Source: Chrysophaeum taylorii (Eukaryota > Sar > Pelagophyceae > Pelagomonadales > Pelagomonadaceae). Taken from it: a DNA stretch of 63,224 bases. The translations under genes and the position numbers were made by a program. The stretch is taken from assembly GCA_029834535.1 (NCBI GenBank), contig JAQMWT010000641.1, forward strand, positions 1 to 63,224, read 5' to 3'. How positions within the stretch are numbered: the stretch's first letter is position 1; each line of letters starts with the position of its first letter. The notes below the pieces were generated by a model. It saw only the letters and a program-made list of their open reading frames with translations, was not told where the DNA came from and did no database searches. Of the stretch, positions 49,936 to 60,536 are shown piece by piece.

Positions 49936-50700
49936 CGCCCACTCCCCCCACTTGCTTGCCTGCCACCTGAATTACCCTGATTGTTGCCCTGGTACTGACC
50001 TTGCAATTATGGGGGGGGGTGTCATCTTGACACCCTCGCCTGCGCTTCCACTGAACACAATGCACCGGGCATTTGTATTGCTTTCTTGCTGTTTTTTTGC
50101 TATTACCCTCATTTTGATTGTCAGATTTCGTGATGCCGTGAGGTGTTTACGCTGAGATCGGGCGTGTGGTGGTTTCACCCGCGGTTCGGGAGAAAGGGTT
50201 TTTGAGGCCCCTGGTCCGGCCAAGAGGGGCGGGTATCCGAGAGAAAAACCACTACAGTGGTCTCAGAAACGGGAATCGATAGTCCAACTCCCGGACTATC
50301 GATCTCCTGCTTTTCGGCGGCGAGTCGGTTCGTAACGATCGAGTGAGTGCGAAGCCGACGCATTTGCGAGTGAAGATCCAGGGGATCACGGGTACCGCCG
50401 CGGGGTTCATTTTACGTGATTCGGATCGAACGGAGAGCGGAGTCACTACGACTCATTATGGCAACAAACATAAGCCCCAACCTAGCTCGCGCGAGGCAGA
50501 CCACCTCCCTAACGGCGAGCGACAGCACCGGGAAGACCGTCCATAGTCTTCACGCGCAAGGCAAATACTTCCGTAAGTCCAGCGCACCGGTAGCAGCGCG
50601 CAGTCAGACGGCTGCCGGAAATTGTCGTCTGACGAAAAAGAATACAACAAGCGAGTTGTGAGCGTTCGGATTAATCCTATTATCCGGGCAAAGCGCGGTC
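49936..50700 (+). other. Spacer and probable Gypsy leader
   Basis: Holds a G9-10 run near 50,010, an 8-bp inverted repeat GGGTGTCA-TCT-TGACACCC at about 50,016-50,034, and then GC-rich sequence likely to be the LTR end or leader of the Gypsy-like element. No second LTR copy is available to mark the edges. Confidence 0.4.
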
Positions 50701-51830
50701 ATGGCTGAGAGGCCAATGACAGAACGACCGCAGTGGTTTCGGGACGCACAGGAGCATCTGCAACGATTCAGTGCAGCGACTCCATTTTCGTCTATTGGAA
50801 GAACGCCGTTCAGTACGCCCTTTCCACGGCCGGAAGCCGAGGAAAGCGGCATCAGAAGAGAGGCAAGGTCATCGGACAGCCTCGACAACCCCCCATGCGT
50901 GATCATCCTTCCGGATCCACGCGCTGGCGAAGGGGGAGCTACGGTTGCGCCAGACGCAACTTCAAGACAGGGTGAGCCGACGTTCCCGTGCGCACGACCC
51001 TACGAACGTGCGATGAATACTACGGAGCCATCTCGAGCGGAACCCGGACCGTTTACCGTGGACCAGAGGGGCGTGCACCTCCTAGGCCACCATCCGCGAA
51101 TACGAGAGCGACAGATTTTCGCGTGGATACCGACCCCGAGATTCTGCAGACCACTAATGAACGATTTGAGATGTACCAGTCGCAGATCGAGCAAGTCATA
51201 CGTGAACTTGAGCGCACCCGCCGCGACGCGCAACAACAACGCTCAGAAGTGGAGCGGCAGCGGATCGACAACGATCGACTTCGACGAATGGTGGAGGAAT
51301 CCACGCGGGCGCATGCTCGAGAGGCACGGCCAGCCTCTCCGGATGCTACGCGTGTTACGCTCGAAGAAGATGACGCTGCATCGGCATTGACCGATGATCA
51401 GCCACCGCGAAGTCGACCGGAGCCTACCCCGCAGCATCATACTGACCCCGGTTCAGCGCGTCCTCGTGACGAAGAAGAGCTACATCAGATCAAGAAGGGA
51501 GCTGCTAGTATGACTCGTATCATGTTGTCGCCTCTCACCGGGCAAATCGCCAAGACACAGGATGAGGTTAACGCGTGGTTTATGCAGTTGCAGCGTAAGA
51601 TGGAAGGCGAGATCATGCCGCATGATGGATGTATCAACATGCAGCTAGAAGCCACTGAAGACGTTTGTCATGCGACTCTCACGGCTGCTGTTGACGAGAA
51701 TGAAGTCGAGGAGGATGTCTTAAGTGACAGACATCCTCCTGAGCCACCTCCAGATGAAGAAGAAAAAAAAACACCAGAAATGGAGATGGAGGCGACTGAT
51801 AAGGACCTGCTATCCAAGCATGCCTCCTTG
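50701..51830 (+). pseudogene. Gypsy-like gag, frameshifted
   Basis: ATG at 50,701 (MAERPMTERPQWFRDAQEHL) opens 229 codons; near 51,080 the better frame is that of the ORF 50,988-52,217. In it: FRVDTDPEILQ-like start, then heptads (IEQVIRELERTRRDAQQQ, RIDNDRLRRMVEE), a Pro-rich part (RPEPTPQHHTDPGSARP), then MTRIMLSPLTGQIAKTQDEV and an acidic end. Same layout as the gag fragments at 4,745 and 56,425. No zinc knuckle. Confidence 0.6.
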
Positions 51831-51839
51831 GTTTGGATA

Positions 51840-52295
51840 CCCACCACCTACACCTTTGTCGTCGTCTACTTTGCTGGCGCTGGAGGATCAACGCTGGGTA
51901 TCCGGCGATGCAATGAGCTAAATGGCAGTCATTTCGCATTGTCCTGGCTTTGGATGCTTGTCCTCAAGCCCGAGCCACCTTTGAGCTCAATTTTCCGAAG
52001 ATCCCCTATGTTTTGCATGAGTTTGGGAAATCACATCGTCGTACATACGACTTGGTGTTGTCGTATTTACATTCAGATATTCGGAAGCACTCTTGTTTTC
52101 ATGCAAGTCCGCCGTGTATCTATGGGTCGACTGCCAATTTGCACTACAGGGACGCACGCAAGGGCGCTACTATTACTTCTTGGGTCCTGCGTCAATTCCG
52201 CAACGCACCTTATGTAATTGGACGATGGACGCTCGAGCAGGAACCATCAGTGATCCCTTTTGTGCATCACCAATTTTATGTGCTGCGCATTGTCG
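51840..52295 (+). pseudogene. C5-cytosine methyltransferase, N-terminal half, in Gypsy-like element
   Basis: Motif I is textbook: YFAGAGGSTLGIRRC (51,867-51,911). A one-base frameshift between about 51,915 and 51,945 moves to the frame of the 811-codon ORF at 51,950, where LALDACPQARATFELNFP is motif II with the Asp that binds the methyl donor. Motif IV is FHASPPCIYGS, catalytic Cys codon 52,115-52,117, followed by RDARKGATITSWVLRQF. Motif VI is RWTLEQEPSV with Glu at 52,235-52,237 (ENV becomes EQE). After about 52,300 it changes directly into reverse transcriptase thumb sequence, so motifs VIII-X and the target-recognition region are deleted. It resembles cellular and bacterial C5-methyltransferases more than the Copia-borne one does. 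Confidence 0.85.
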
Positions 52296-53080
52296 ATTTT
52301 TATATGCAAGAAGTCATTGAGTTTTTGGGTCATTTATCCACCCCGAACGGACTTCTTCCATCACCAAGGTCTTTAGAAGCCAGCAGACACATGCCAATTC
52401 CTGGCACTTTGTCGGATGCTGACCCTAAGAGGCAAGTGCGATCTTTCCTTGGAATGGGGAGTTTTTGCCGGCGTTATGTAAGGAATTTTGCGAAAGTTGC
52501 AGAGCCATTAAGACAACTGACGTTGCCGGGCGTGAAATTCAAGTGGACGAAAGAGAGTCAGGAAGCTTGGGATGCCATCATCGAGGCTATTGTCACTTCG
52601 AAGGGTGTCTACCATCCTGATTACTCGTTGCCTTTTTACATTCGAGCTGATGCTTCCGCGCATGGGTTGGGTGCTTACTTATTTCAAAAGGTACCAGTCG
52701 TTGACGACTATGGAAGAGAAAGAATCGAAGAGAGAGCTATTGAGTACCGGAGTCGAACCGTGCCTAAGTCGATGAGGAAGTATGATCCTCGGCGCTTGGA
52801 ACTCCTCGCAGTACTCTCCGCTCTTGGAAATTTCCGATTTTATATCGGAGGTCATCAGACGAAATTAAAGACGGATCATCGTAATTTAACGTTTCTTCGG
52901 GATTCGAATCATACGTCTGGACAGTTAGCGCGATGGGCTATGCGGCTTGCTGCGTTCGACCGGGAGCTCGGATGCAAGCCTGGAAATTCCCCTTGCATGC
53001 GCATCCCGGATTGTCTGTCGCGCAACCCTATCGACAAATTGATCGAGAAAGACGAAGACGGGGAACCGATCAATGAAGCT
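52296..53080 (+). CDS. Gypsy reverse transcriptase end and RNase H
   Basis: Begins EVIEFLGHLSTPNGLLPS, the classic FLGH..S..G after the palm, then RQVRSFLGMGSFCRRYVRNF and KWTKESQEAWDAI. RNase H: PFYIRADASAHGLGAYLFQ (Asp), AIEYRSRTVPKSMRKY, DPRRLELLAVLSALGNFRFY (Glu) and LKTDHRNLTFLRD (Asp). Then RMPDCLSRNP-type wording (RIPDCLSRNP), the usual end of the Gypsy RNase H/connection. The RT palm with YxDD is absent; the deletion that fused the methyltransferase to this point removed it. In frame with the integrase. Confidence 0.9.
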
Positions 53081-54373
53081 TTTTATTTTTCAAGAAATCC
53101 CACCGATGTACCTGGCACAGCTTGTTTCACCTTCTCTTCGGTGACGATGCCTATGCCGACGGACAGCGGACCCACCGCAGCTATGGTAGCAGTTAGTACG
53201 CGACAGAACGTACAACCGCCTCAATTCTCGTTCGAGTCTGAGCCAGTTGACTCCGTCGAACGTCTCCCTTTTGGGGATCAAGCGGAGGATGAGATCACTC
53301 TCGATGAGATAGCGAAAGAACAAGCTGAAGATAACACGTGCAAGCGCATCAGACGAAATCTCGATTCTGAACAGAAAGATCGAGACGAGCAGTCATCCTT
53401 ACCGTATGAAGTTGATAACAACGTGTTGTATAAGGTCGATGATTCGGATTCTCAACGTTTTATTGTGGTCCCTCAGTCTATGCGAAAGCGTGTAATCGCC
53501 ATGCATCACCGAGGATTGTTCGGAGGCCATGTAGGACGAGACTCCACAGCGAATCAAATCTTAGAACGGTATTGGTGGCCAAACGTCTCATCATCAGTTA
53601 ATGAGTTCGTCAATGCCTGCATTATTTGCCAGAAGATTCGATCCACCATGCCTAGGCGACATGGCTTGCTCTGTCAACCGAATCGCGTCGGAGATTGCTA
53701 TGTCCTAGGTATGGATTTGATTGGACCTCTGCGAGGCGCTGACCTGTACACGTACATACTCGCAATGTACGATGCAGCGTCGCATTTCTTGAAATTAGCT
53801 CTGATCAACACAAAACATGACTATTCAATTTTGAACGCGTTTGTGGAAAAGATTTTACTTGAGGGATGTCGCCCACGGTGCATAGTCACGGATAATGGAA
53901 ATGAGTTCGCGAACAGGTTATTCCGCACGTTTGTTCGTCAATTCAACGTACGTAATCGTACTACCCTTCCGTATCACCCTCAGAGTAACCTCACTGAACG
54001 TGTCAACCGGTTTATCAAAGCCTTCTTGCGAGGTGCGATCGATGAACAGCGTCAGCCAGATTGGTCGAATTTCCTCCCATATGTGGCATTCATGTACAAT
54101 AGGATGTACATTCCGGGAACGAAGATTTCACCTTTCATGATGCGTACTGGCAAGCAACCCCTGTTACCATCCGATTACAATCTTTTGAGTGAACAGCGTG
54201 ATCTACCGCAATCACGTCATCACATTTTGGTGGACTTTAAGAACAAGTTTGAATTTCATAGTCGACTCGTTACACGAGCTCACCAGAAAGCACAGGAGAG
54301 CCAAAAACTCAACTATGATGTCCACCAAATTGACATCCAGTTTCCCCCAGGTGATTGTGTTATGCGTTTCGTG
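53081..54373 (+). CDS. Gypsy integrase
   Basis: Acidic linker (SVERLPFGDQAEDEITLDEI), then the His-His/Cys-Cys finger: MHHRGLFGGHVG with ACIICQKIR. Catalytic core: VLGMDLIGPLRG (Asp), CIVTDNGNEFANRLF (Asp) and YHPQSNLTERVNRFIK (Glu), the D-D-E triad at normal spacing. It then reads VAFMYNRMYIPGTKISPFMM and DFKNKFEFHSRL. The frame ends VMRFVPLP because the short element starts at 54,374, so the C-terminal tail (GPY/F region or chromodomain, if any) is lost. Confidence 0.92.
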
Positions 54374-54739
54374 CCCTTACCCTGATCGCCGACCGCATGG
54401 TTGCGATGGAGGACGGTGCCTCATGAATCCTGAGCAATGCGAGGGCATCCGCCCTCCCGGCGTAGGTTGGCACCTGTTCGCCTCCCGAACGGGCCGGTTG
54501 GCAGCCGGAACGTTCGCAGTGGGACGGGGTATGGCCGGGGGGCGCAGACGGAAGGTTATCGACGAGTTGGTTGTCAGTCACATCGCGGTCTCCTCGTCGC
54601 ATGGCGACAACGTTGATGATCACTCTCCGCCGACCCACCTTTCGGCGCCCCGCGTCTACTGGCCCGTGATTCCGGACTGGCTCCTGTCGGTCCGGCCTGG
54701 CTCCCATGCTCGGGAGAGGTCTGAAGTAAGTTAGTTAGT
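54374..54739 (+). mobile_element. Short interspersed element, copy 9
   Basis: Full-length, starting CCCTTACCCTGATCGCC and ending in a TTAG tail. No target duplication is visible; sequence beyond the tail is not Gypsy, so one flank was probably lost after insertion. The 103-codon ORF is open with substitutions. Confidence 0.92.
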
Positions 54740-54909
54740 TAACTCTGTAACCAACCCCTCCCCTCTTAGCAGTCGACCTTTAAAACCCCTCCACTCCCCT
54801 CCCCAAAACTGCCTCGTCCACAAATTGCGGCCTGCGGTAGCGCAGTTGTACTATCAAAAAGTAGTAAGACTTAGTGCAGAGGGCAGACAATCGCGAATGC
54901 GGACAGGCA
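54740..54909. other. Spacer
   Basis: C-rich low-complexity sequence with CCCCTCTTAGCAGTCGAC at 54,760-54,777 (also at 30,567-30,584). The phrase GCGGTAGCGCAGTTG near 54,835 resembles a tRNA box A, but no box B or cloverleaf follows. Confidence 0.5.
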
Positions 54910-55062
54910 GCGAACGCGAACTCGCGGCGAACGTGAACCTGCAGCGAACCCGAAATCGCCGCGAACGCGAACCAGTAGCGAACCCGAACTCGCCGCGAAC
55001 GCGAACCGGCAGCGAACGCGAACCAGTAGCGAACTCGAACTCGAAGCGAACGCGAACTCTGG
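54910..55062. repeat. 17-bp minisatellite, nine units
   Basis: GCGAACGCGAACTCGCG and variants repeat nine times at a strict 17-bp spacing (54,910 to 55,062). Three units make 51 bp, so on the minus strand the gag-like ORF reads a 17-residue repeat (FAFASSSSSLLVRVRCR and variants). Confidence 0.96.
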
Positions 55063-56430
55063 GTTCGTTGCTTCCTTTAGTTCGGGATCCTTCTTTATCA
55101 CATAGCCAACATCATATGCAGGCTGAAAATCTTTTAACTCTTCGTTCGTGAGTAATACGCCAGGGCTTTCACAGAGCGCCAAAGGCCGTTCATGCGTTAT
55201 AAGGTTCTTCACCTCTTCCGCTTTCGTATTCATTTTCTCGGCCGTTTCACTCGGCCTATCATCCACTCCATCGCTTAGAATATCGGCAATCGCCTCGTCA
55301 CTAAAAATGTCGGCACACGAAATGTCTGCCATCGTCAAAAAGAACAAAGCATCTGCAAAAACGTTTGCAAAAACATCTGCAATCGGTTCGTCGGGGGGGG
55401 GGGCTGCAAAAGAAGAAGGCGTCGTCCCCGACGTCATATCGGTCAAGAAATGGCCACCAAAGGGCACGTGATAAACAGGTGCGCGCTCATCATTCGAGAT
55501 AATCCTCTGCGACGCATCCTCGATCGATCGTGGAGACGAAGTGTCATCCACTTGAATTTCCGGAGGTAGACTCATAGCATCGAGCGTAGCAGCGGCGGGT
55601 CCATTCCTTTGGGCGTCATCGGCTGCACGGGGCTCGTAAATCGGATTCAAACATAACTCCGGCGCGTCGTCAAAACCAAGGGCTGTGTCAGCTGACGACA
55701 AATCATATCGTGCCACCAACGGTGACACCGGGTCAGAAGCGGTTGTTGGCTTCGGGCCGTAGTTTAGCGACGTTTCGGTCAGATTCTCCGATCCTGTGGG
55801 GATTTTGGTTTGGGTGAGCTCCTTCGACTTGGATTGCTTTTGCTCGTAGTTTAACGACGTTTCGATCATCTCGGACGACTCGTCGTCGTCGTCGCGCGGC
55901 TTCCTAACTTTCGCTCGCGTTTGCGTGGGCGGCGGTACCTCCGAGGGTCGGAATTCTCCCTCAAGACTGCTCGCTCGCCTCGAGCGACTCGGCGTACGCA
56001 ACTCATCCCTCTCGCGAGTCAACCATCGTACTTGCTCGTGTATCTCATCTAATCGAGCGTGTTCGAGCCGCAGTTGCTCTTGCATTATTTATATCTTCTT
56101 CTGGTGTAGCCATTCACGCCGCATCTCTTCTTCTTCTATCAGCTGGATGAGGATCTCTTGTGCGCGCTTATTTTCTCGGCGTATCTCGTGTAACTGGGCT
56201 TTGTAAATCTCTGCAACGTTCGGTGGTTCATCGTCTTGCGCACGTTCTGGATGTGCTGCCGGTTGTCTCGTCGGCTGCGCACTCGGCGGTTCATCGCCGT
56301 TGTAGTTCGGCTCTTCTTCCTAATCATCATCATCATCAGTATCATGCCGTTCGTTCGTCCCCCCAGGACGAATTGAAGGTTCGGGTTCTCGTATCTGCTC
56401 GTCAGCAGCATCATCTTCCTCCATATCGGC
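55063..56430 (-). pseudogene. Gypsy-like gag (second locus, minus strand)
   Basis: One frame from ATG near 56,430 (MEEDDAADEQIREPEPS) to 54,871, interrupted by TAG at 56,320-56,322 and TAA at 56,089-56,091. After an acidic start comes a long coiled coil (QLHEIRRENKRAQEILIQLI; HARLDEIHEQVRWLTRERDE), then an Arg/Ser-rich linker, two near-identical phrases ETSLNYEQKQ and ETSLNYGPKP, and an acidic region (NDERAPVYHVPFGGHFLTDM; ADISCADIFSDEAIADILSD). The 3' end reads the 17-bp minisatellite. Same layout as the gag fragments at 4,745 and 50,701. The remainder of the element is missing. Confidence 0.6.
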
Positions 56431-57064
56431 TCCGGCTCGTTTTAATCGGCCAATGTCCGAACGGGTCCAAAATGGTTGAGTCGTCGTCGTTCTCGTGTCC
56501 CTTCGACTCTGGGACTTCTACTCGTCCACGACACGCGTAGTATCGTCGTCGCGTGCGTCTTCCACCGACCGATCTATCAGTCCGATGGGCGGCAGAATTC
56601 GTCTCTGCCCGGCACTCAATGCCTCAGTGAGTTGCGATCTCACTCCCCTCGCCTGCGGCAGCGGTACCCGGGTTGCGCGTCGGCTAGAACCGAATCGCGC
56701 GTCGTCACCTCCGACGACTAACGTATCCGGCCGGGGAACTTTCCCACGGCGATGGTCCCTCCGGAACTCTTCGTCGGCGCGCTTGATCAGGGCGCGCACG
56801 GCTTATCCGGACCGTGTAGAGAATGCAAGATGCACTCGTCCGCTGCGACCGATATGGTCGCTCGAATCTCGTATTCCTCTACCACCTGTGGCGTTAGGAG
56901 AAATTATGCCTCCCTGGCGCGCCTTCGAATCTAGGGTCGCCGCTCGCGTCCGTGCCCTTTATGGAGTCACTGGACGAGGAAGGCCGTTCTCTCGCCACAC
57001 GGCCACAAACAACTTCCGTGCCTGGTCCTCACAACTCGAGGATCGGCTGTTGCTTTATGATTAA
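56431..57064 (-). mobile_element. Gypsy-like leader (minus strand)
   Basis: Matches the leader at 4,310-4,460 in its 56,790-56,930 part. A 93-codon minus-strand ORF (56,799-56,518) starting MRALIKRADEEFRRDHRRG overlaps it; its start GCCCTGATCAAGCGC corresponds to the leader word GCCCTGATCAAGC at 4,416, so it may be a short upstream ORF. Confidence 0.6.
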
Positions 57065-57324
57065 GAACACTTGAATCACAGAAATCAGGGAAGATGATGT
57101 CATAGAGAAAACTGACATCATCAGAACGGAGTAGGGTGCCCCTGATAAGGGGGGGGGCTAAATGAGGGGTAAGCCTTAGGAGGCGGGAGTTGCCGCCACA
57201 CGCCGCCACCCCGCCTGCGTATGGCCCTCAAAGCCCGCCTGCGGTGACCCAAGGGGGGAAAAGGGCCGCCTTCGGCGGAGCTTTTGGTCCCGGCGGAATT
57301 TCCAAATAACCTATCTCTAGGGAC
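57065..57324. other. Spacer with G-run
   Basis: A G9 run at about 57,148 and otherwise unremarkable sequence. No gene recognised. Confidence 0.4.
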
Positions 57325-59100
57325 CTAGTCGGGGTCATGGCCGAGCCGCGGGGCAGGCGAAGAGAGGATGGGCCCCGCCCGCAGGTCGTACGCATGCTGC
57401 CGCCGGACGTATGTGCGGCGAAGGGTGACGTCCTGCTGGGATCGGGCGGCCTCTGTGGGGCTGCTCGAGGCGGCGACATGCGTGAGGGCGGCGAGGGCAC
57501 AGCGCGCCCGGCCCAGTGCGCTGGCGATCCCCCACTCACGGTAGATGCGGCGAGTTTGGGCTGCCGTTGCCTCTGCGAAGTTGGCGCAGCCGCTTTCCAC
57601 CCAGGTTCGCGCAGCGATGTGCTCTGCTTATGTTTTGGCGAGGGCGTGGCATGCCGCGCTGGCCTCACCGAAGGCACCAAAGACGAGGCCGGCGACGGTG
57701 CCGTAGCTACGTAGCCGCTGTTCGACAGGGCCCGAGAAGCCAGGCGGTGGTGCCGCACCCCGCTGGGTGATGATGGCGTCGAAGCCGCGGGCGTGAGCGA
57801 GGTATTCGGAGTGGACTTGCGCTGCGCGCCGATCGAAATGCGACGGTTGGGAGGGATGGAGGGCGTGGGCGGTATAAAACGAACCCCAAGCAAGGGTTTT
57901 GAGGTCGTAGAGTTGCTCCCTGTTGTCGAGCAGGGTGAGGATGTAGGGGACGATTTGGCGTTGGGCGAGATTGCCTCGACACCGGCCGTAGAGGCGCGCG
58001 CGAACGGCAGGGGCGACGACGTCAGCAAAGATGCCGAAGACCTCGGACAGGGCGGGGACGCCGGCCTCTTTGACGATGGAGAGAGAGGGCGCATTCGAGT
58101 AAGCCGTCGTGCCACGTGGTCCGCGCTCCTCCGCGGTTGAGAAGGTCGAGGTGCGTGAGAAGCGCCTTGCCGTGGGCGTCGAGAACGGCATCAGTGCCCA
58201 GAATGCGAGTGCCCACGAGGCCCGAACAAGCTGGAGAGGGGTAGCCAGAGTATTGGGCACACATCTCGGCCCAGCAGCGGCTGGGGGTTTGAGTGGAGGA
58301 GCTGGGCCACGAGCTGATGAGCGTAGTCGAGAAGCGATCCCAGGAGGACGCCGCTACTCGAACGGGTGGCCGCAAGTCGCTGGAGTTCAATGGCCCGAGC
58401 TGTCTCGCGCTGGGGGGTAAGAGCACGCTGGAGCTGGGGTATGAGCAAGGGTGTCGAGACGGTGGGGGCGACGAGGACGCCCATGGAGACGAACTCGTGG
58501 GCGAGAGGACCGTCGACGAGATGAACGTTGGCGGGGTCGCCGGAACCAGCGCCGCCGTGGGAAGCCAGCGTGGTACGGAGATCAGCGCGAAGTCCGTCCC
58601 ACGCAGTCTCGAGTGCTCGCGCAAGGCGGCAACCGGATGCGAGGAGGTGGTCCAACGGTGCAACTCGTTACCTGCGCGAAAAGAAGTGGCACCCAGGACC
58701 GAGGCGAGGCGGGGGAGGTAGCCAGGGACCTCGACGGCACCCGTAGGATCGCGGAGGTCGACGAGGCGTGGGAGGGCTTGGGCCGCCGTGCCAACAAAGG
58801 CGGCGGGGCTGAGGTCGGCGCAGGAGCGAATGCCGCCACCCCCATTTCAAGCAGGAAGGCGGAGGCGTTGGAGGACGATGTCGGTGGAGTCAAAAACCTG
58901 ACGCGGGTCAGCGCCAAGTGCTGTGGCGACGAAGTTGAGGACGGCAGCGTCGAAGCGGCGGAGCGCACTCGAGGCATTGGTGCGGTAGCAGTGCTGCGCG
59001 AGGTAGTCCATGCGCGGGGCGATGCAGTAGCGACCCAAAGAGTACATGCAGTGGAGAGAAACGTTCTGGAGCTTGGTGCAAGGGTTTGGAGTGAGTGAGT
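57325..59100 (-). pseudogene. Decayed retroelement ORF: reverse transcriptase tail and nuclease-like region
   Basis: On the minus strand, from about 59,060: MYSLGRYCIAPRMDYLAQHC, FDAAVLNFVATALG, VLQRLRLPA, then an in-frame stop, then NGGGGIRSCADLSPAAFVGT, the (LGGLGLRS...LAPAA) phrase that ends many LINE-type reverse transcriptases. After further frames: HDGLLECALSLHRQRG, then VFGIFADVVAPAVRARLYG, REQLYDLKTLAWGSFYTA, VHSEYLAHARGFD and YGTVAGLVFGAFGEASAACH. The LYDLK with an upstream VPY (perhaps once VPD) could be a PD-(D/E)xK nuclease site. At least three frameshifts or stops. The catalytic RT palm is not in the window. Assignment as a LINE-like relic is from memory of these phrases. Confidence 0.5.
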
Positions 59101-59112
59101 CAATGAATATCC

Positions 59113-60131
59113 TAACTACTAATCGACAGATGTTTGTCTGTCTGTCTGTCTGTTTGTTTGTTTGTCTGTCTGTTTGTCCCTCGATTTAGGGTAAGGATCA
59201 GGTAGGCGCGAGAGTAAGGATCAGGTAGGCGCGAGAGCCAGACAGTGAGCCTCCAAGCCGTCTACGGCGACCTCGCAGACTATTTCCACGACCCGCGGCG
59301 GCTCTTTCAGCGCGCCATTCTCACGCCCCGTCGAAACGATGTTGTCGATGCTGACAACGCGCGCATGACCGCGGGTTGGGTCGGAAGCCGACGCCTCGCT
59401 CTTTACAGTCGAGTTTTCAACTCCCTGACAACCAACGGCATGCTGACTTTGATCGCGAGCTTAAAGTCTTCGCAACCTCGACCCGTCGCACGGCCACTGC
59501 AACGGTACCAGATACATGATCGATCGTGTCGTTGTCACCGAGGCTCCTCCAACCTGTATCCCGTAAGGCCCGCCGACGCCAAACGATCACCAAGAGCCAG
59601 GGCCAGACGCCCCGCGAGGTCGGCGTCCTCTTGGCGAAGCCCGTCTTCTGCCACGTCCAGCTCTACGTGGCTCTCTGTCGATCGGCAACCCCGAGGATAT
59701 CCTCTTCTGAGTCGACGACTCCACCCTACCCCACACGTGCTGCGCAATACCGATAAGCCCCCTCCCGGCGTCTACACGCGCACTGTAGGTGAACTTACTG
59801 GGACCAGGTGAACTTACTGGGGTTTGAGATTGGGACTAGGTGAACTTAGTGACCAGGTGAACTTACTGGGATCAAGTGAACTTACTGGGGTTTTTAGAGT
59901 GAACGCAACGGCTAGCGGCGTGTACGGATCAAAGCAGCTTAGATTGGCGGAGGTGAGAGCGACGAGCTCGAAGGAGAGTGGGGTGAGTAGATGTGAGCAC
60001 GAGTGGGCTTACGCCGAACTTACTGGGGTTAGAGATTGGGACTAGGTGAACTTACTGGGACCAGGTGAACTTACTGGGGTTAGAGATTGGGACCAGGTGA
60101 ACTTACTGGCGAACTTACTGGCCTGCACTTG
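59113..60131 (+). mobile_element. Helitron-tail module C
   Basis: Third copy of the module described at 28,456, here on the plus strand: TACTACTAATCGACAGATG, (TTTG/TCTG)n, TTTAGGGTAAGGATCAGGTA (duplicated at 59,191 and 59,213), helicase tail 59,245-59,760, minisatellite 59,785-60,125, ending CTGGCCTGCACTTGT. Confidence 0.72.
59245..59811 (+). pseudogene. Helitron Pif1-like helicase, C-terminal fragment (module C)
   Basis: A 188-codon frame starts MSLQAVYGDLADYFHDPRRL and AILTPRRNDVVDADNARM. The last motif lies in another frame (59,526-59,756): ITKSQGQTPREVGVLLAKPV, FCHVQLYVALCRSATPR. NKSQGQT is TKSQGQT here. The region of about 80 bp with FFSRRRGVGVLF in modules A and B is shorter in C. Confidence 0.8.
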
Positions 60132-60505
60132 TAACTAACTAACTAACTAACTAACTTCAGACCTCTCCCGAGCATGGGAGCCAGGCCGGACCGACAGGAG
60201 CCAGCCCGGAATCACGGGCCTGTAGACGAGGAGCGCCGAAAGGTCGGTCGGCGGAGAGTGACCATCAAGCTTGTCGCCATGCGACGAGGAGACCGCGATG
60301 TGACTGACAACCAACTCGTCGATAACCTTCCGTCCTCGCCCCCCGGCCATACCCCGTCCCACTGCGAACGTTCCGGCTGCCAACCGGCCCGCCCGGGAGG
60401 CGAATAGGTGCCAACCTACGCCGGGAGGGCGGATGCCCTCGCAAGGCTCAGGATTCATGAGGCACCGTCCTCCATCGCAACCGCAGTCGGCGATCAGGGT
60501 AAGGG
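60132..60505 (-). mobile_element. Short interspersed element, copy 10
   Basis: Full-length, minus strand; (TTAG)n tail on the left directly against the end of Helitron-tail module C, 5' end (CCCTTACCCTGATCGCC) on the right, 31 bp before the start codon of the host gene at 60,537. No target duplication found. Confidence 0.92.
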
Positions 60506-60536
60506 TCAGTGAATATCGACAACGCCGAATGAAAGG

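Larger units (their letters stand above)
50701..54373 (+). mobile_element. Gypsy-like element with methyltransferase fragment
   Basis: Order: gag (50,701-51,830), C5-methyltransferase N-terminal half (about 51,840-52,295), end of reverse transcriptase with RNase H (52,310-53,080), integrase (53,240-54,373), cut by a short element at 54,374. Protease and the catalytic part of reverse transcriptase are missing. No LTR is identified. Confidence 0.82.

Noticed and set aside
50016..50034. Hairpin GGGTGTCA-TCT-TGACACCC as a Helitron end or terminator
   Set aside because: No CTRR follows at the required distance and no helicase is nearby; left as an unassigned inverted repeat.
54825..54900. Possible tRNA or tRNA-derived head (GCGGTAGCGCAGTTG)
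   Set aside because: No box B, no cloverleaf and no acceptor pairing can be drawn.
55148..55471. Plus-strand ORF with a hydrophobic stretch
   Set aside because: Antisense of the gag-like coding frame, no independent support.
58109..59098. Long plus-strand ORFs (103-215 codons)
   Set aside because: They are antisense to a recognisable decayed RT-type reading on the minus strand and carry no motif.
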